Positions 51,377-60,218 of a DNA stretch of 64,000 nucleotides are shown one piece after another. The notes below the pieces were generated by a model. That model searched no databases. It was given only the letters and a program-made list of their open reading frames with translations, and had not been told where the DNA came from. A program made the position numbers and the translations under genes. The DNA is taken from contig OZ244817.1 in the NCBI GenBank assembly GCA_965220305.1, positions 4,340,001 through 4,404,000 of the forward strand, written 5' to 3'. Position 1 is the first letter of the stretch; each line of letters begins with the position of its first letter. This DNA is from G965220305 sp965220305 (GTDB lineage Bacteria > Chloroflexota > Dehalococcoidia > Lucifugimonadales > UBA3495).

Positions 51377-52128
51377 CCTTGGCTCCGCTCTGGGTTGCGT
51401 GGAGAAGACCCGGTGAAAATAGCCCCCTCCTCGGTGAAACGGGCTCCCTGGGCGCGTATCATGGAGGTGGTATTGCTTCTGGCAATGGCCCGCAGAACGT
51501 TGGAAACTATGCCCGTGGATTTCCTTACTTCCTTCAGGGGCGCGGGCGTCACCACCTGGGGAGTCCCATCCAGCAGGCCCCACTGGGGAGGCATCCTGCC
51601 TCGGGGAATGACCCCCTTGGGCGCCATGATGTAGTGGTAGTCGGCTATGCCCAGGAAGCGGCGGTCGTGGAACTTGATGCTGTAGGTGGCTAACCGGGCC
51701 TCGTAGGCCAGGCATTCCCGGGCCAGCCGCTGGCAGTCGGCCAGGGCCTGCCGGTAGGCGGGGACCTCTTCCCAAGCCTGCTGGGTCTCCTGGGCGTAGG
51801 CCCGGGACTGGGCCAGGGTTTCCTGGGTCAGGGTCATGCGGCGGGCGAAAACCCGGGACTGGGCCTGGAGCGCCGCCAAGTCTTCCGGCGTGTGATTGTC
51901 TCGGGCGAAGTCCGACCGGCTGGACTTCACCTCGACCACGTAGATGACGTTCTTGGGACCCACGCCCACCAGGTCCACCACCCGCCCCCCGGGGCCTTCC
52001 AACCGTACTTCCATGCCGATGGACCGGCACTGGCCCACGTTGTACAGCCACTCCCAGGCGGCCCACTTCAGTTGATGGGTCCGGTGAGTCTCCCCACCAC
52101 CCTTGAAAGGGAATACCCCGTTGACCAT
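51316..52128 (-). CDS. MmcB-like PD-(D/E)XK nuclease-family protein
   Basis: This 270-residue protein resembles the MmcB/DNA-repair nuclease-like group. The active-site pattern is VVDLVGVGPKNVIYVVEVKSSRSDFARD (residues about 50-77): Asp in VDL, then EVK. The later YHYIMAPKGVIPRGRMPPQWGLL matches the family's product loop. The family is linked to DNA-damage response. The last about 35 residues are encoded by REP-like sequence, and the stop is inside the element, so the native C-terminus was probably replaced. Whether it is active is uncertain. Confidence 0.7.
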   Translation of the reverse strand: MVNGVFPFKGGGETHRTHQLKWAAWEWLYNVGQCRSIGMEVRLEGPGGRVVDLVGVGPKNVIYVVEVKSSRSDFARDNHTPEDLAALQAQSRVFARRMTLTQETLAQSRAYAQETQQAWEEVPAYRQALADCQRLARECLAYEARLATYSIKFHDRRFLGIADYHYIMAPKGVIPRGRMPPQWGLLDGTPQVVTPAPLKEVRKSTGIVSNVLRAIARSNTTSMIRAQGARFTEEGAIFTGSSPRNPERSQGPGVRGQRPQPTPGVRPPPE

Positions 52129-52207
52129 TCCACCGGCCCTTTGGAGTTACGCCCCCAGCGTTGGGCCTGCGGCGCTCGGCGAGGAAGCTGGGGGGTTGGA
52201 GTTCCGG

Positions 52208-53230
52208 CTAGTCCTGCTCTTGAAACTGCCGAATAATCTGTCGTAGGTACTGCTCCTCCTGCGGAGAACCGACATTCATGGAGAAATTGACCTCGTCCAC
52301 CAGCCCGCCGTAACGCTCCAGGAACTTCGGGGCAATCTCGTCGTACTCGCCCCTGATGCTGAAGGCGTCCAGCATATCGTCGTTGACCAGCCTGCCCATC
52401 TCGGTCCATTGGCCCTCCAGCGACATCTGGTGCAACCGCTGCCCAATCTCCTCGAACCCGTGACATTCCAGCACCGGAAAGTAGGTGCGGGTAGAGGAGT
52501 AGAAGGCGATGCGTCGGCGGACCTCATCCTCCATCTCCTGGATGGAGGCCCGGTTGGGGCCGGTGATGATGAATCCCCCGCCGGTAACGCTGACCTGGGA
52601 AGGGTCCCGCTGGGCCTGTTGCGCTCCCCTGGCGATGTTGGGCCGGACTACCTGCCGCACGTATTCGGGAGAGTTGAGGCTGTGCAGCATCAGCCCGTCG
52701 CTGACCTGCCCGGCGACCCGGCAGTTGTAGGAGTTGATTGCGGCGGTGAAGATGGGCGGCGGAGGGTATTCGCTGGGGCCCGGGTTGAAGAAGGGCGTCA
52801 TCAGCGAGAACTGGTAGAACTTGCCCTGGTAATCAATCCTGCCGTCGCCGTTCCAGCAGTCCCAAATCTGCCGTAACGACTGCACGTATTCCCTCAGCCG
52901 CGGACCCGGCGACTCCCACTTGGTGGAAAAGCGCCGCTCGATGTGTCCCTTGACCTGGGTGCCCAGCCCCAGGCGCAGGCGACCCCGGGACAGGTCGTGC
53001 AGGTCCCGGCTGGTATGGGCCGTCACCATGGGCGAGCGGGGGAAGGCGATGGCAACATGGGTCTCCAAGGAGACCCGCGAAGTTGACGTCGCCGCCAGGG
53101 TCAGGGGAAGGAAAGGGTCGTGGGCGGTCTCGCTGCTGGAGACGCCGTCGTACCCCATGGACTCGGCCCAAGCCGCTTCTGCGGCAACGGCGTTCAGGTC
53201 CTTGGAGCGTAAGCTGTAGATTACTCGCAT
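52208..53230 (-). CDS. LLM class F420-type oxidoreductase
   Basis: This 340-residue luciferase-like protein has 'YDGVSSSETAHDPFLPLTLAATSTSRVSLETHVAIAFPRSPMVTAHTSRDLHDLSRGRLRLGLGTQVKGH', matching a family of F420-dependent oxidoreductases. A Trp-rich 'WDCWNGDG' and 'YQGKFYQFSLMTPFFNPGP' follow. GAGG precedes the ATG. The substrate is unknown. The Ddn-like protein at 49262 and this one are the strongest hints of F420 use in the window. Confidence 0.83.
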   Translation of the reverse strand: MRVIYSLRSKDLNAVAAEAAWAESMGYDGVSSSETAHDPFLPLTLAATSTSRVSLETHVAIAFPRSPMVTAHTSRDLHDLSRGRLRLGLGTQVKGHIERRFSTKWESPGPRLREYVQSLRQIWDCWNGDGRIDYQGKFYQFSLMTPFFNPGPSEYPPPPIFTAAINSYNCRVAGQVSDGLMLHSLNSPEYVRQVVRPNIARGAQQAQRDPSQVSVTGGGFIITGPNRASIQEMEDEVRRRIAFYSSTRTYFPVLECHGFEEIGQRLHQMSLEGQWTEMGRLVNDDMLDAFSIRGEYDEIAPKFLERYGGLVDEVNFSMNVGSPQEEQYLRQIIRQFQEQD

Positions 53231-53432
53231 ACCACGCCTCGGATGAACTGTATCTATGCCAAGCGGCCCGGGTCGATGTTACGGCTGGCCCGCTGGCCTG
53301 AATCGTTAGTGTAGGCCCGGAGCATATCCCCAGCAGGACCGGTCTGGGTCCAAGAAACCACCCAGGTATCCCCAAGGCTGGGGCGCAGCGGCCAGCTTTC
53401 TGGTCCCGCAGTCTTGGGCCGCCGGTGGACTG

Positions 53433-53792
53433 CTAGTCTTGCTCGGGGGCCAACTCCGCGTAAAGCTGGTCGGTCTTGGCGGCCATGATGAAATCGTTGC
53501 GGTGCAGGTTCCGAATCTTGTGCGTCCACCAGGTGACTCCCACACGGCCCCACTCGGTAACCAACTTGGGGTGATGCCCCTGCTCCTCGGCCAGGTCTCC
53601 AACGGCGTTGGTGAAGGCCAGGGCCTGCTCGAAGTTGGTGAACCGGAAGGCCCGGTCCAGCTTGGGAATGCCGCTGTCGTCGACCAACATCCACTCGTTG
53701 ACCTGCGGATGCAGCTCGGCAATCTCCGACTCGGTGACGTGGGGAGAGTCCCGGCGGCAGGCCACGCATTTCTCCTGGTATATCTGGGTCAT
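53433..53792 (-). CDS. phhB: 4a-hydroxytetrahydrobiopterin dehydratase
   Basis: This 119-residue protein matches pterin-4a-carbinolamine dehydratase. The signature EEQGHHPKLVTEWGRVGVTWWTH carries the catalytic His-His-Pro and downstream His. It regenerates tetrahydrobiopterin for aromatic amino-acid hydroxylases, or in some bacteria helps make molybdopterin-type cofactors. An N-terminal CVACRR could bind metal. GGGAGG precedes the ATG. No phenylalanine hydroxylase gene is nearby. Confidence 0.92.
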   Translation of the reverse strand: MTQIYQEKCVACRRDSPHVTESEIAELHPQVNEWMLVDDSGIPKLDRAFRFTNFEQALAFTNAVGDLAEEQGHHPKLVTEWGRVGVTWWTHKIRNLHRNDFIMAAKTDQLYAELAPEQD

Positions 53793-53986
53793 AACTGACC
53801 TCCCGAAATTGGAAATGGAGGATTTCTGGGATGCTAAACCCTTGCAACCCCAATTTTAGCAGACCAAGCCAGCCAGCGGGTTAGTTTGGCGCTGGTTCAC
53901 CCGGGTTCGTCTCAAGCCTTGAGCCGCGCCCGCCGATGGGATATAGTCATCTCAGCTAAGAGAATATTCCCGGGAGGTCAGCGGAC

Positions 53987-54811
53987 ATGATATTCGGCGC
54001 GATTACCAACTCCTGGCGAAACCTGTTGGACGAGCATGACTTGGCCGCCCTGGTGGGTGAAGCCCAAGCCAAGGGGGCCAGGCACATCGAGTTGCGGCAG
54101 ACCTGCCTGGGCAACTGCGAGACCGGAGAGGGAGAGGACTGGCGACCCGTCCTGTCCGGCCTGGAAGCCCTGGTAAACCAGTATTCCGACTTGTCCTACG
54201 ATTTGGCGATGGCTCTTCCCTGCCTCTCCAGCAAGCCCGACCCCCAGGGGGAGCAGTTCCAGGCCGCCCTGCAGGCGGCCAAGCTGGTGGGCCGCGAAAC
54301 CCCTCATCTGCGGGTGGTGGACCCCAATTCCGCGGATGACGTTTGGCAGAGCGCGGATGACTTCGCCGAGGCGGCGGCGGCGGTGACTGATTTGGTCCGA
54401 GAGGCGGCCCGGCAGGGCGTTATCTTCTCCATGGAGAACTCGGGGCAGCCCATCAGCAGTATGGCCCTGCTGGTCGAAGAAGTCCGCTCCAAGCTGTCGC
54501 CCGAGGAAGGAAATTACCTGGGCCTGTGCCCCGACCCCACGAACCAATTGCGCCGTTTCCCCGACACCGACCCCCTGGCCGACCTGGAGGCTTTGCCCCT
54601 GGACATGGTCAAGATTGTCCACTTCAAGCAGGCGCGGGACGGTCGCCCCCATCCCACCGTGGATACCGGAGACATGGACTGTGCCGGAATGCTGCGGGTG
54701 CTAGAAGATAAGGGCTACCAGGGCGCGGCCATCATGGAAATCCCCCCAGCCCAGGACGTGCTGGACAATCTCTCGGCCAGCTTCGCTTATCTGGAAGACG
54801 CGGCCAAGTAG
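53987..54811 (+). CDS. Sugar phosphate isomerase/epimerase-like TIM-barrel protein
   Basis: This 274-residue protein resembles the xylose-isomerase-like TIM barrel family (AP endonuclease 2 fold). Likely metal ligands are in 'VIFSMENSGQP', 'LGLCPDPTNQL' and 'MVKIVHFKQARDG'; 'QGAAIMEIPP' near the end holds the last Glu. Family members include sugar isomerases, hydroxypyruvate isomerase and inosose dehydratases. GGGAGG precedes the ATG. The reaction cannot be assigned. It lies upstream of a small gene and argH. Confidence 0.75.
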   Translation: MIFGAITNSWRNLLDEHDLAALVGEAQAKGARHIELRQTCLGNCETGEGEDWRPVLSGLEALVNQYSDLSYDLAMALPCLSSKPDPQGEQFQAALQAAKLVGRETPHLRVVDPNSADDVWQSADDFAEAAAAVTDLVREAARQGVIFSMENSGQPISSMALLVEEVRSKLSPEEGNYLGLCPDPTNQLRRFPDTDPLADLEALPLDMVKIVHFKQARDGRPHPTVDTGDMDCAGMLRVLEDKGYQGAAIMEIPPAQDVLDNLSASFAYLEDAAK

Positions 54812-54951
54812 GGCCCACCCGGCGCGTTATCGGGCTGCGCCGGGGCGCCCGGCCAGAGTCCCGGGAGACGGCTCCCCGATGGGTCGGCTATCCCGGGAGC
54901 TTGCCGGATGGCCGTTGACCGTCAAATTGCCACCGCAAGGGAGGAAACAAC

Positions 54952-55191
54952 ATGGCGTCTGATGTCAGAGACTTGGTGGAAGAACATAGCGGCTTATCCC
55001 AGGATTGGTTGGCGGCGGAGCAGGCCCGGGTCGATGTACTGGGGAAGCTGATTCTAGGCTTCGGGAACAAGTGCACCATGGACCTACCGGAGGGGTTTTT
55101 CAAGGAATACGATGATGCCCTGGCCCGGGCGGCCCTGGCCCGCCGCACCTACGTCCGGTGGCTGGCCGAACAGGGCATCGCCTCCAGCTAG
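54952..55191 (+). CDS. Small protein of unknown function (79 residues)
   Basis: GGGAGG eight bases before the ATG supports this gene. The protein is predicted helical (LVEEHSGLSQDWLAAEQARVDVLGKL... FKEYDDALARAALARRTYVRWLAEQG) with no membrane segment and one cysteine. I do not recognise it. It is 24 bases upstream of argH, so it may share its transcript. Confidence 0.6.
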   Translation: MASDVRDLVEEHSGLSQDWLAAEQARVDVLGKLILGFGNKCTMDLPEGFFKEYDDALARAALARRTYVRWLAEQGIASS

Positions 55192-55215
55192 CCGTCAGGC
55201 CGGCTTTGGTTCATC

Positions 55216-56553
55216 ATGCCTGACTTCGCCGATTACGCCGTTTCAATCCACTACGACAGACGACTCTTCCGGCAGGACATCGCTGGTTCCACCGCCCACG
55301 CCAAGATGTTGGCCCGCCAGGGAATAATCTCCCTGGAGGACTCCGAAGCCATTGTGCGGGGACTGGCGGTGGTGCGTGAGGAGATTGAAGCCGGTGAATT
55401 CCCCTGGGACCCCGCCCTGGAAGACCTGCACCTGAACATCGAGAGCCGTCTGACCCAGCTCATTGGTGACGCGGGCGCCAGGCTGCATACCGGACGTTCC
55501 CGCAACGACCAGATTGCCCTGGACCTGCGGCTTTACACCAAAGAGGTTGCCAGCGGGACGATACGGGGGATACAGGGGCTACAGCGGGTCTTGGTGGAGC
55601 TATCGGAGAGATACCAGGACGTGGTCATGCCTGGCTATACCCACCTGCAGCGGGCCCAGCCGGTGCTTTTTGCCCACCACATGCTGGCCTACTTTCAGAT
55701 GCTGCAACGGGATGCGGGCCGCTTCCAGGACTGCTACCGCCGCACCGATGTTTTGCCCCTGGGCAGCGGGGCCCTGGCCGGGGTGCCCTATCCCACCGAC
55801 CGGGAGTTTCTGGCCCAAGAACTGGGGTTCAGCGAGATTAGCCGCAACAGCATGGATGCGGTCTCCGACCGCGACTTCCTGTTGGAGTACCAGGCGTCGG
55901 CCTCCCTCTGCATGATGCACCTCTCTCGCCTTTCGGAAGAGATTGTGCTGTGGTCCAGCCAGGAATTCGGCTTCATCCGGCTGTCCGAGGAGTTCACCAC
56001 CGGCAGTAGCATCATGCCCCAGAAGCGCAATCCCGATTTTGCCGAGCTGGCCCGGGGTAAGACCGGACGGGTCTACGGCAACCTCATGGGCCTGCTGACG
56101 GTGCTCAAGGGCCTTCCCCTGACCTACAACCGGGACCTCCAGGAGGACAAGGAAGGCTTCTTCGATACCGTGGATACCTTGCTGGCGACTCTTTCGGTGT
56201 TTCAGGGGATGCTCCCGGGCCTGGAACTCAACGTAAGCGGGGTGACCCGCCTGGCCGGTGAAAGCTATATGCTGGCGACTGACCTGGCCGACTACCTGGT
56301 CGGCCAGGGAGTACCCTTCCGGCAGGCCCACGGCATCATGCGGGAATTGTGCCGCTATTGCGAGGAGCAGGGCAAGGGGCTTCAGGACCTGACCCTGGAA
56401 GAGTACCACCGATTTTCCAGTTACTTCGGGGCGGATGTTTACCGGATAACCGCCAGTTCGTCGGTTGCGGCGCGGGACAATATCGGTGGCACCGCTCCCA
56501 ATCGGGTGGCCGAGGGCCTGCGGGAAGCCAAGAAACAGTTGGAAGTGGGGTGA
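55216..56553 (+). CDS. argH: Argininosuccinate lyase
   Basis: This 445-residue enzyme splits argininosuccinate to arginine and fumarate. LHTGRSRNDQIALDLRL (90-106), PGYTHLQRAQP (139-149) and the fumarase-superfamily signature TTGSSIMPQKRNPD (261-274) are intact, the last with the catalytic Ser. The usual N-terminal 'WGGRF' start is missing: the protein opens at MPDFADYAVSIHYDRRLF. Upstream in-frame codons are stopped at 55189-55191, so about 12 residues are absent. No clear ribosome-binding site precedes the ATG; translation may be coupled to the small gene upstream. Confidence 0.94.
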   Translation: MPDFADYAVSIHYDRRLFRQDIAGSTAHAKMLARQGIISLEDSEAIVRGLAVVREEIEAGEFPWDPALEDLHLNIESRLTQLIGDAGARLHTGRSRNDQIALDLRLYTKEVASGTIRGIQGLQRVLVELSERYQDVVMPGYTHLQRAQPVLFAHHMLAYFQMLQRDAGRFQDCYRRTDVLPLGSGALAGVPYPTDREFLAQELGFSEISRNSMDAVSDRDFLLEYQASASLCMMHLSRLSEEIVLWSSQEFGFIRLSEEFTTGSSIMPQKRNPDFAELARGKTGRVYGNLMGLLTVLKGLPLTYNRDLQEDKEGFFDTVDTLLATLSVFQGMLPGLELNVSGVTRLAGESYMLATDLADYLVGQGVPFRQAHGIMRELCRYCEEQGKGLQDLTLEEYHRFSSYFGADVYRITASSSVAARDNIGGTAPNRVAEGLREAKKQLEVG

Positions 56554-56555
56554 GC

Positions 56556-57248
56556 ATGACCACCGAGGAACGTATTCTGATAGCGCCCTCCATTTTGGCC
56601 GCCGATTTCGCCAACCTGGGGGAGCAGGTCCGGGCCGCCACCGAGGCCGGGGCCGACCTCATTCACGTGGACGTGATGGACGGTCGGTTTGTGCCCAACA
56701 TTTCTTTTGGCGAAGTGGTGGTGGACGCCGTGCGCCAGTCCACTCACCTGCCGCTGAACATCCACCTGATGATTCAGGAGCCCGACACCCTTTTGCCCAG
56801 CTTCGCCAAGGCGCCTTCAGACCAGGTCATAGTCCACGCCGAAGCCTGTACGCACTTGCACCGCACCGTTTTCCACATCAAGGAAGAGGGGAAGCAGGTT
56901 GGGGTGGCGATAAACCCGGCGACGCCCATCGCCGCCGTGGAGGAGGTGCTGCCGGACCTGGATATTGTGTTGGTGATGACCGTCAATCCCGGGTTTGGGG
57001 GGCAGTCTTTCATAACGGGGGCCTTGGACAAAGTACGCCGGTTGCGTCAGCTAATAGACAGCAACGGCTACAGCGCGAAGTTGGAGGTGGATGGCGGGGT
57101 GAAAGCCGACCAGACTTCTCAGGACTCAGTAGAAGCCGGGGCGACCATACTGGTGGCAGGCACCGCTATTTTCAACCGGGATACGCCGGTGCCCCAGGCC
57201 ATGCAGCAGATGCGCTCCTGCGTTCACGGCTTGAGGCCCAGGCTGTAA
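56556..57248 (+). CDS. rpe: Ribulose-phosphate 3-epimerase
   Basis: This 230-residue TIM barrel interconverts ribulose 5-phosphate and xylulose 5-phosphate. APSILAADFANLGEQ (10-24), HVDVMDGRFVPNISFG (37-52), VMTVNPGFGGQSF and LEVDGGVKADQ are the family metal- and phosphate-binding segments. The ATG is two bases after the argH stop, so translational coupling is likely. It converges on rpmB with four bases between stops. Confidence 0.96.
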   Translation: MTTEERILIAPSILAADFANLGEQVRAATEAGADLIHVDVMDGRFVPNISFGEVVVDAVRQSTHLPLNIHLMIQEPDTLLPSFAKAPSDQVIVHAEACTHLHRTVFHIKEEGKQVGVAINPATPIAAVEEVLPDLDIVLVMTVNPGFGGQSFITGALDKVRRLRQLIDSNGYSAKLEVDGGVKADQTSQDSVEAGATILVAGTAIFNRDTPVPQAMQQMRSCVHGLRPRL

Positions 57249-57252
57249 GCCT

Positions 57253-57462
57253 TTAGAGAATAATGGGGGAACCCTGGCTCTTCCTGGGGGGCTTGCCCAT
57301 AGTGCGCAGGCAGCGGCTGCATATCTTTACCTTTTTGACTTCCCCATCGATGAGCAGCGTCTGCTTGTGAACATTGGCTTTAAAGCGGGTCTTGGTGTGT
57401 CGGTTGGAGTGGCTAACGTTGTTGCCGCTCATACCGGCCTTTTTGCATATCTGGCACTGCAT
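57253..57462 (-). CDS. rpmB: 50S ribosomal protein L28
   Basis: This 69-residue protein matches bacterial L28: CQICKKAGMSGNNVSHSNRHTKTRFKAN at the N-terminus, then 'KQTLLIDGEVKKVKICSRCLRTM'. Four cysteines (C3, C6, C48, C51) form the zinc-ribbon type ('C+' form), in contrast to zinc-free L28 paralogues. Ribosomal neighbours are absent, as is usual when rpmB stands alone. Confidence 0.96.
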   Translation of the reverse strand: MQCQICKKAGMSGNNVSHSNRHTKTRFKANVHKQTLLIDGEVKKVKICSRCLRTMGKPPRKSQGSPIIL

Positions 57463-57776
57463 AGTGGTCTACTTTCCCGTCAACTGCTTGGGTGAATGAT
57501 ACCTGGCTGGTAGGTGTTGCACCAGCCTACCATACCCCGCCGGGACTGGCAAGGACTGGCGCCCGCAGGAACAGGGCCTTTAGTCGTCCGGGTATGGTCA
57601 AGCTCTCCCGAACCAGCAAGCCGCCGCCCCGGCTGTCCTTCCGGCGCAGGCCGCTGACCCTTCCCGTTCAGGTTGACAATTGTATGCCCTGGCCAGGGAC
57701 CAAGACTCGGTTGCGCCCCGGTCCGGCTTAGGGCATAATGCCCCCGAATTGCCAAAGACTCGTCAGGAGGGGGCCG
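57463..57776. other. Divergent promoter region between rpmB and the cyclase gene
   Basis: This 314-base interval holds no supported gene. A weak plus-strand promoter (TTGCGC 57711-57716, 17-base spacer, CATAAT 57734-57739) could serve the cyclase. A perfect TTGACA at 57673-57678 has no -10 at normal distance. No clear rpmB promoter is seen. Confidence 0.4.
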
Positions 57777-58724
57777 ATGCCAGCTCAAATTCCCACGGAA
57801 GAAGAAGTCCTTAGTTACTTCCAGAAGCTGTCCAACTGGGGCCGCTGGGGAGCCGACGATCAGTTGGGTACTCCAAACCTGATTACTCCCGAGAAGACCA
57901 AGCGGGCCATCGCCACGGTGCAGGAGGGAGTGACCGTATCCCTGAGCCGCACCATCATGTTCGAGGGGGCGCTGGACGTTCCCAACCCGCCCGTCCATTA
58001 CATGGTGGAGAGCGGCGAAGGCTGGGCCAGCGGAGAAAAAGTCACCAACCGGCCCAGCGCCGCCGCCACCGACTACATCGGCATGATATTCCACGGGTAT
58101 GCCGTCACCCACGTGGACAGCCTGGCCCACTTCTTCTGGGAGGGTAAGACCTACAACGGCAACCCCGCCCACCTGGTGTCCACCAGCATGGGGGCCACCT
58201 TCGGCTCGGTGGAGGCGGCCAAGAACGGCTTTGTTACCCGCGGTGTGCTGGTCGACGTACCCATGGTCCGCAACATCAACTGGTTGGAACGTGGCGAAGG
58301 GGTGATGCCCGAAGACATCCTGGCTGCCGAAGAACGCTGCGGTTTCAAGGTGGAGGAGGGGGACGTCCTGCTCATCCGCACCGGCCAGTTGCACCGCCGC
58401 GACGTGGAAGGCCCGGTGGACCGGTCGGCGGGTTCCACCGCCTGCCAGGCGGCCTGCCTGCCCCTATTCCACGAGCGGGGTGTCGCCGTCATGGGCTCCG
58501 ACACCGGCAACGACGTTAGCCCAGCCCAGTATTCCACCGTTCTCCAGCCCATCCACCAGGTCGGCATTACGGCAATGGGGCTGTGGATTTTGGACAACGC
58601 CAACCTGGAGGAGTTGTCCGAAGCCTGCCGACAGCGTAGCCGCTGGGAGTTCATGGTCTCCATCGGCCCCCTGCGGATGCACAACACCACCGGCTCGCCG
58701 GTAAATCCCATCGCCATATTCTAG
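57777..58724 (+). CDS. Cyclase family protein (kynurenine formamidase-like)
   Basis: This 315-residue protein has the metal motif HVDSLAHF (112-119; H-x-D-x3-H), characteristic of the cyclase/arylformamidase family. 'FKVEEGDVLLIRTGQ' and 'PLFHERGVAVMGSDTGND' are further family segments. Members hydrolyse N-formylkynurenine, isatin or similar lactam and imide substrates. AGGAGG precedes the ATG. The neighbouring amidase and flavoprotein could belong to the same heterocycle or amide breakdown, but this is inference. Confidence 0.85.
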   Translation: MPAQIPTEEEVLSYFQKLSNWGRWGADDQLGTPNLITPEKTKRAIATVQEGVTVSLSRTIMFEGALDVPNPPVHYMVESGEGWASGEKVTNRPSAAATDYIGMIFHGYAVTHVDSLAHFFWEGKTYNGNPAHLVSTSMGATFGSVEAAKNGFVTRGVLVDVPMVRNINWLERGEGVMPEDILAAEERCGFKVEEGDVLLIRTGQLHRRDVEGPVDRSAGSTACQAACLPLFHERGVAVMGSDTGNDVSPAQYSTVLQPIHQVGITAMGLWILDNANLEELSEACRQRSRWEFMVSIGPLRMHNTTGSPVNPIAIF

Positions 58725-58747
58725 TTGGCGTCGGGGGCGCGGAATCC

Positions 58748-60163
58748 CTAACGCGTGAGGCGGGCCAGACCTCGGATGATGCGGCCCGCCCTGCCTTCCA
58801 GGAACTGGGCTACTCGAATCTGGCTGCCTAGCTGCATGTTGCCCATGAAGTAGGTGGGGTAAACGTGGAGGGACTCCACCAGGTCGGCTACCCTGAGTCC
58901 TCGGTCCATCGCTACCGTCCATTCTTGGAGCATCTCGCCAGCCCTGGCCCCCACGATGGTCGCGCCCAAGAGGGAGCCATTCCGTTGGTGGACCAGCTTG
59001 ATGAACCCGCAGGCGTCCCCCTCGGTTAGCGCACGGTCCACCTGTTCCATCGGCAAGGTGCTGGCCTGCACCCGGTCCCCGTAGCGTTCCCGGGCCTGCG
59101 CTTCGCTGAGTCCGGCGTGGGCCACCTCCGGGTCGGTGAAGGTACACCAGGGCGCCAGGTCCAGTTTGGCCCGGGTGTTCCCCGGCAATAGGGCGTTGCG
59201 TGCGGCCATAAACCCCTGCCAACCCGCGTAGTGAGTGAACTGATGGCCCCCGGTGCAGTCCCCGGCGGCGTAGATGCGCCGTTGGCTGGTCCTCAGGTGA
59301 GCATTGACCTGGATCCCCCGGGCGCTGTATTCCACCCCTACTTTGTCCAGGTCCAAGCCCATCACGTTGGGACGCCGTCCCAACGCCACCAGCAGGGCAT
59401 CTCCCGTAAGTTGGTCCTGCTCTGTCTCCACGTGGATGCCCCCAGCATCCTGCCAGACCCTTGCTACCATCGCCCCGGTGTGCAGGTGGACGCCCTCTAT
59501 CGTTAACTGCCGGGCGATTACATCCGAGGCTTCCGGTTCGTCCTGGGGTAAAAGGCGGGGAAGGCCCTCGATTAAAGAGACCCTAGAGCCCAACCGTTGG
59601 AAAGCTTAGGCGACCTCGCACCCGATGGGGCCGCCGCCGATTACCAACAGGCGCCGGGGCAATCGCTTCAATTCCCACAAGTCCAGGTAGGTAAGGTAAT
59701 TGATGGCGTCCAGCCCCTCCATTGGGGGCCTGAAGGGAGAAGCGCCGGTAGCGATGAGGGCTTTGCGGAACTTAATGGGGGTGTCGCCCACGACGATGGT
59801 GCGGGGGGCGGTGAAGCTGGCGCTGCCGAGAAACACGTCAATGCCCTTGGATTGCAGGGCTTCCGGAGACTCCGGCTGGTAAACCTGGCCGATGACCCCT
59901 TGTACCCGGCCCATAACCCTTCCCGGGTCAATCTCCGGTTCGACGGCCAACAGTCCGTAGCGGTCGGCGTGGCGCATCTCGTGGGCGGCCCGGGCGCTTC
60001 GCAGCAGGGCCTTGCTGGGAATGCAGCCGTACCAGGTGCAGTCTCCCCCCAGCCGCCCCTGCTCCACCAGGGCTACCCTCCGGCCCAGTTGCCTGGCGAA
60101 GTCGGCGGCGGTGAGTCCCGCTGAACCGCCGCCAATGATTACCATGTCGTAGGGCTGGGTCAA
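58748..60163 (-). pseudogene. Flavoprotein disulfide reductase (dihydrolipoyl dehydrogenase/MerA-like) broken by one stop codon
   Basis: The frame would encode about 471 residues starting at TTG 60163 after GGAAGGG. The FAD motif VIIGGGSAGLTAADFAR and redox-active GGDCTWYGCIPSKAL (C42, C47) are intact. At 59608-59606 a TAA interrupts VIGGGPIGCEVA-stop-AFQRLGSRVSLIEG in the same frame. Family members have Gln here (CEVAQAF), so one C-to-T change (CAA to TAA) explains it. The C-terminal dimer domain is otherwise undamaged, but HVYPT lacks the base His of lipoamide dehydrogenase. A recent pseudogene, an assembly error and suppression are all possible. Confidence 0.85.
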
Positions 60164-60218
60164 CTAAACCCTTCCGGCGTCCTTGAGGGCCCGCTTTACC
60201 AGGGGAAAGAAGGAGGTC

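Noticed and set aside
59594..59620. Frameshift between the two halves of the disulfide reductase
   Set aside because: Both halves are in the same frame, and a single TAA explains the break.
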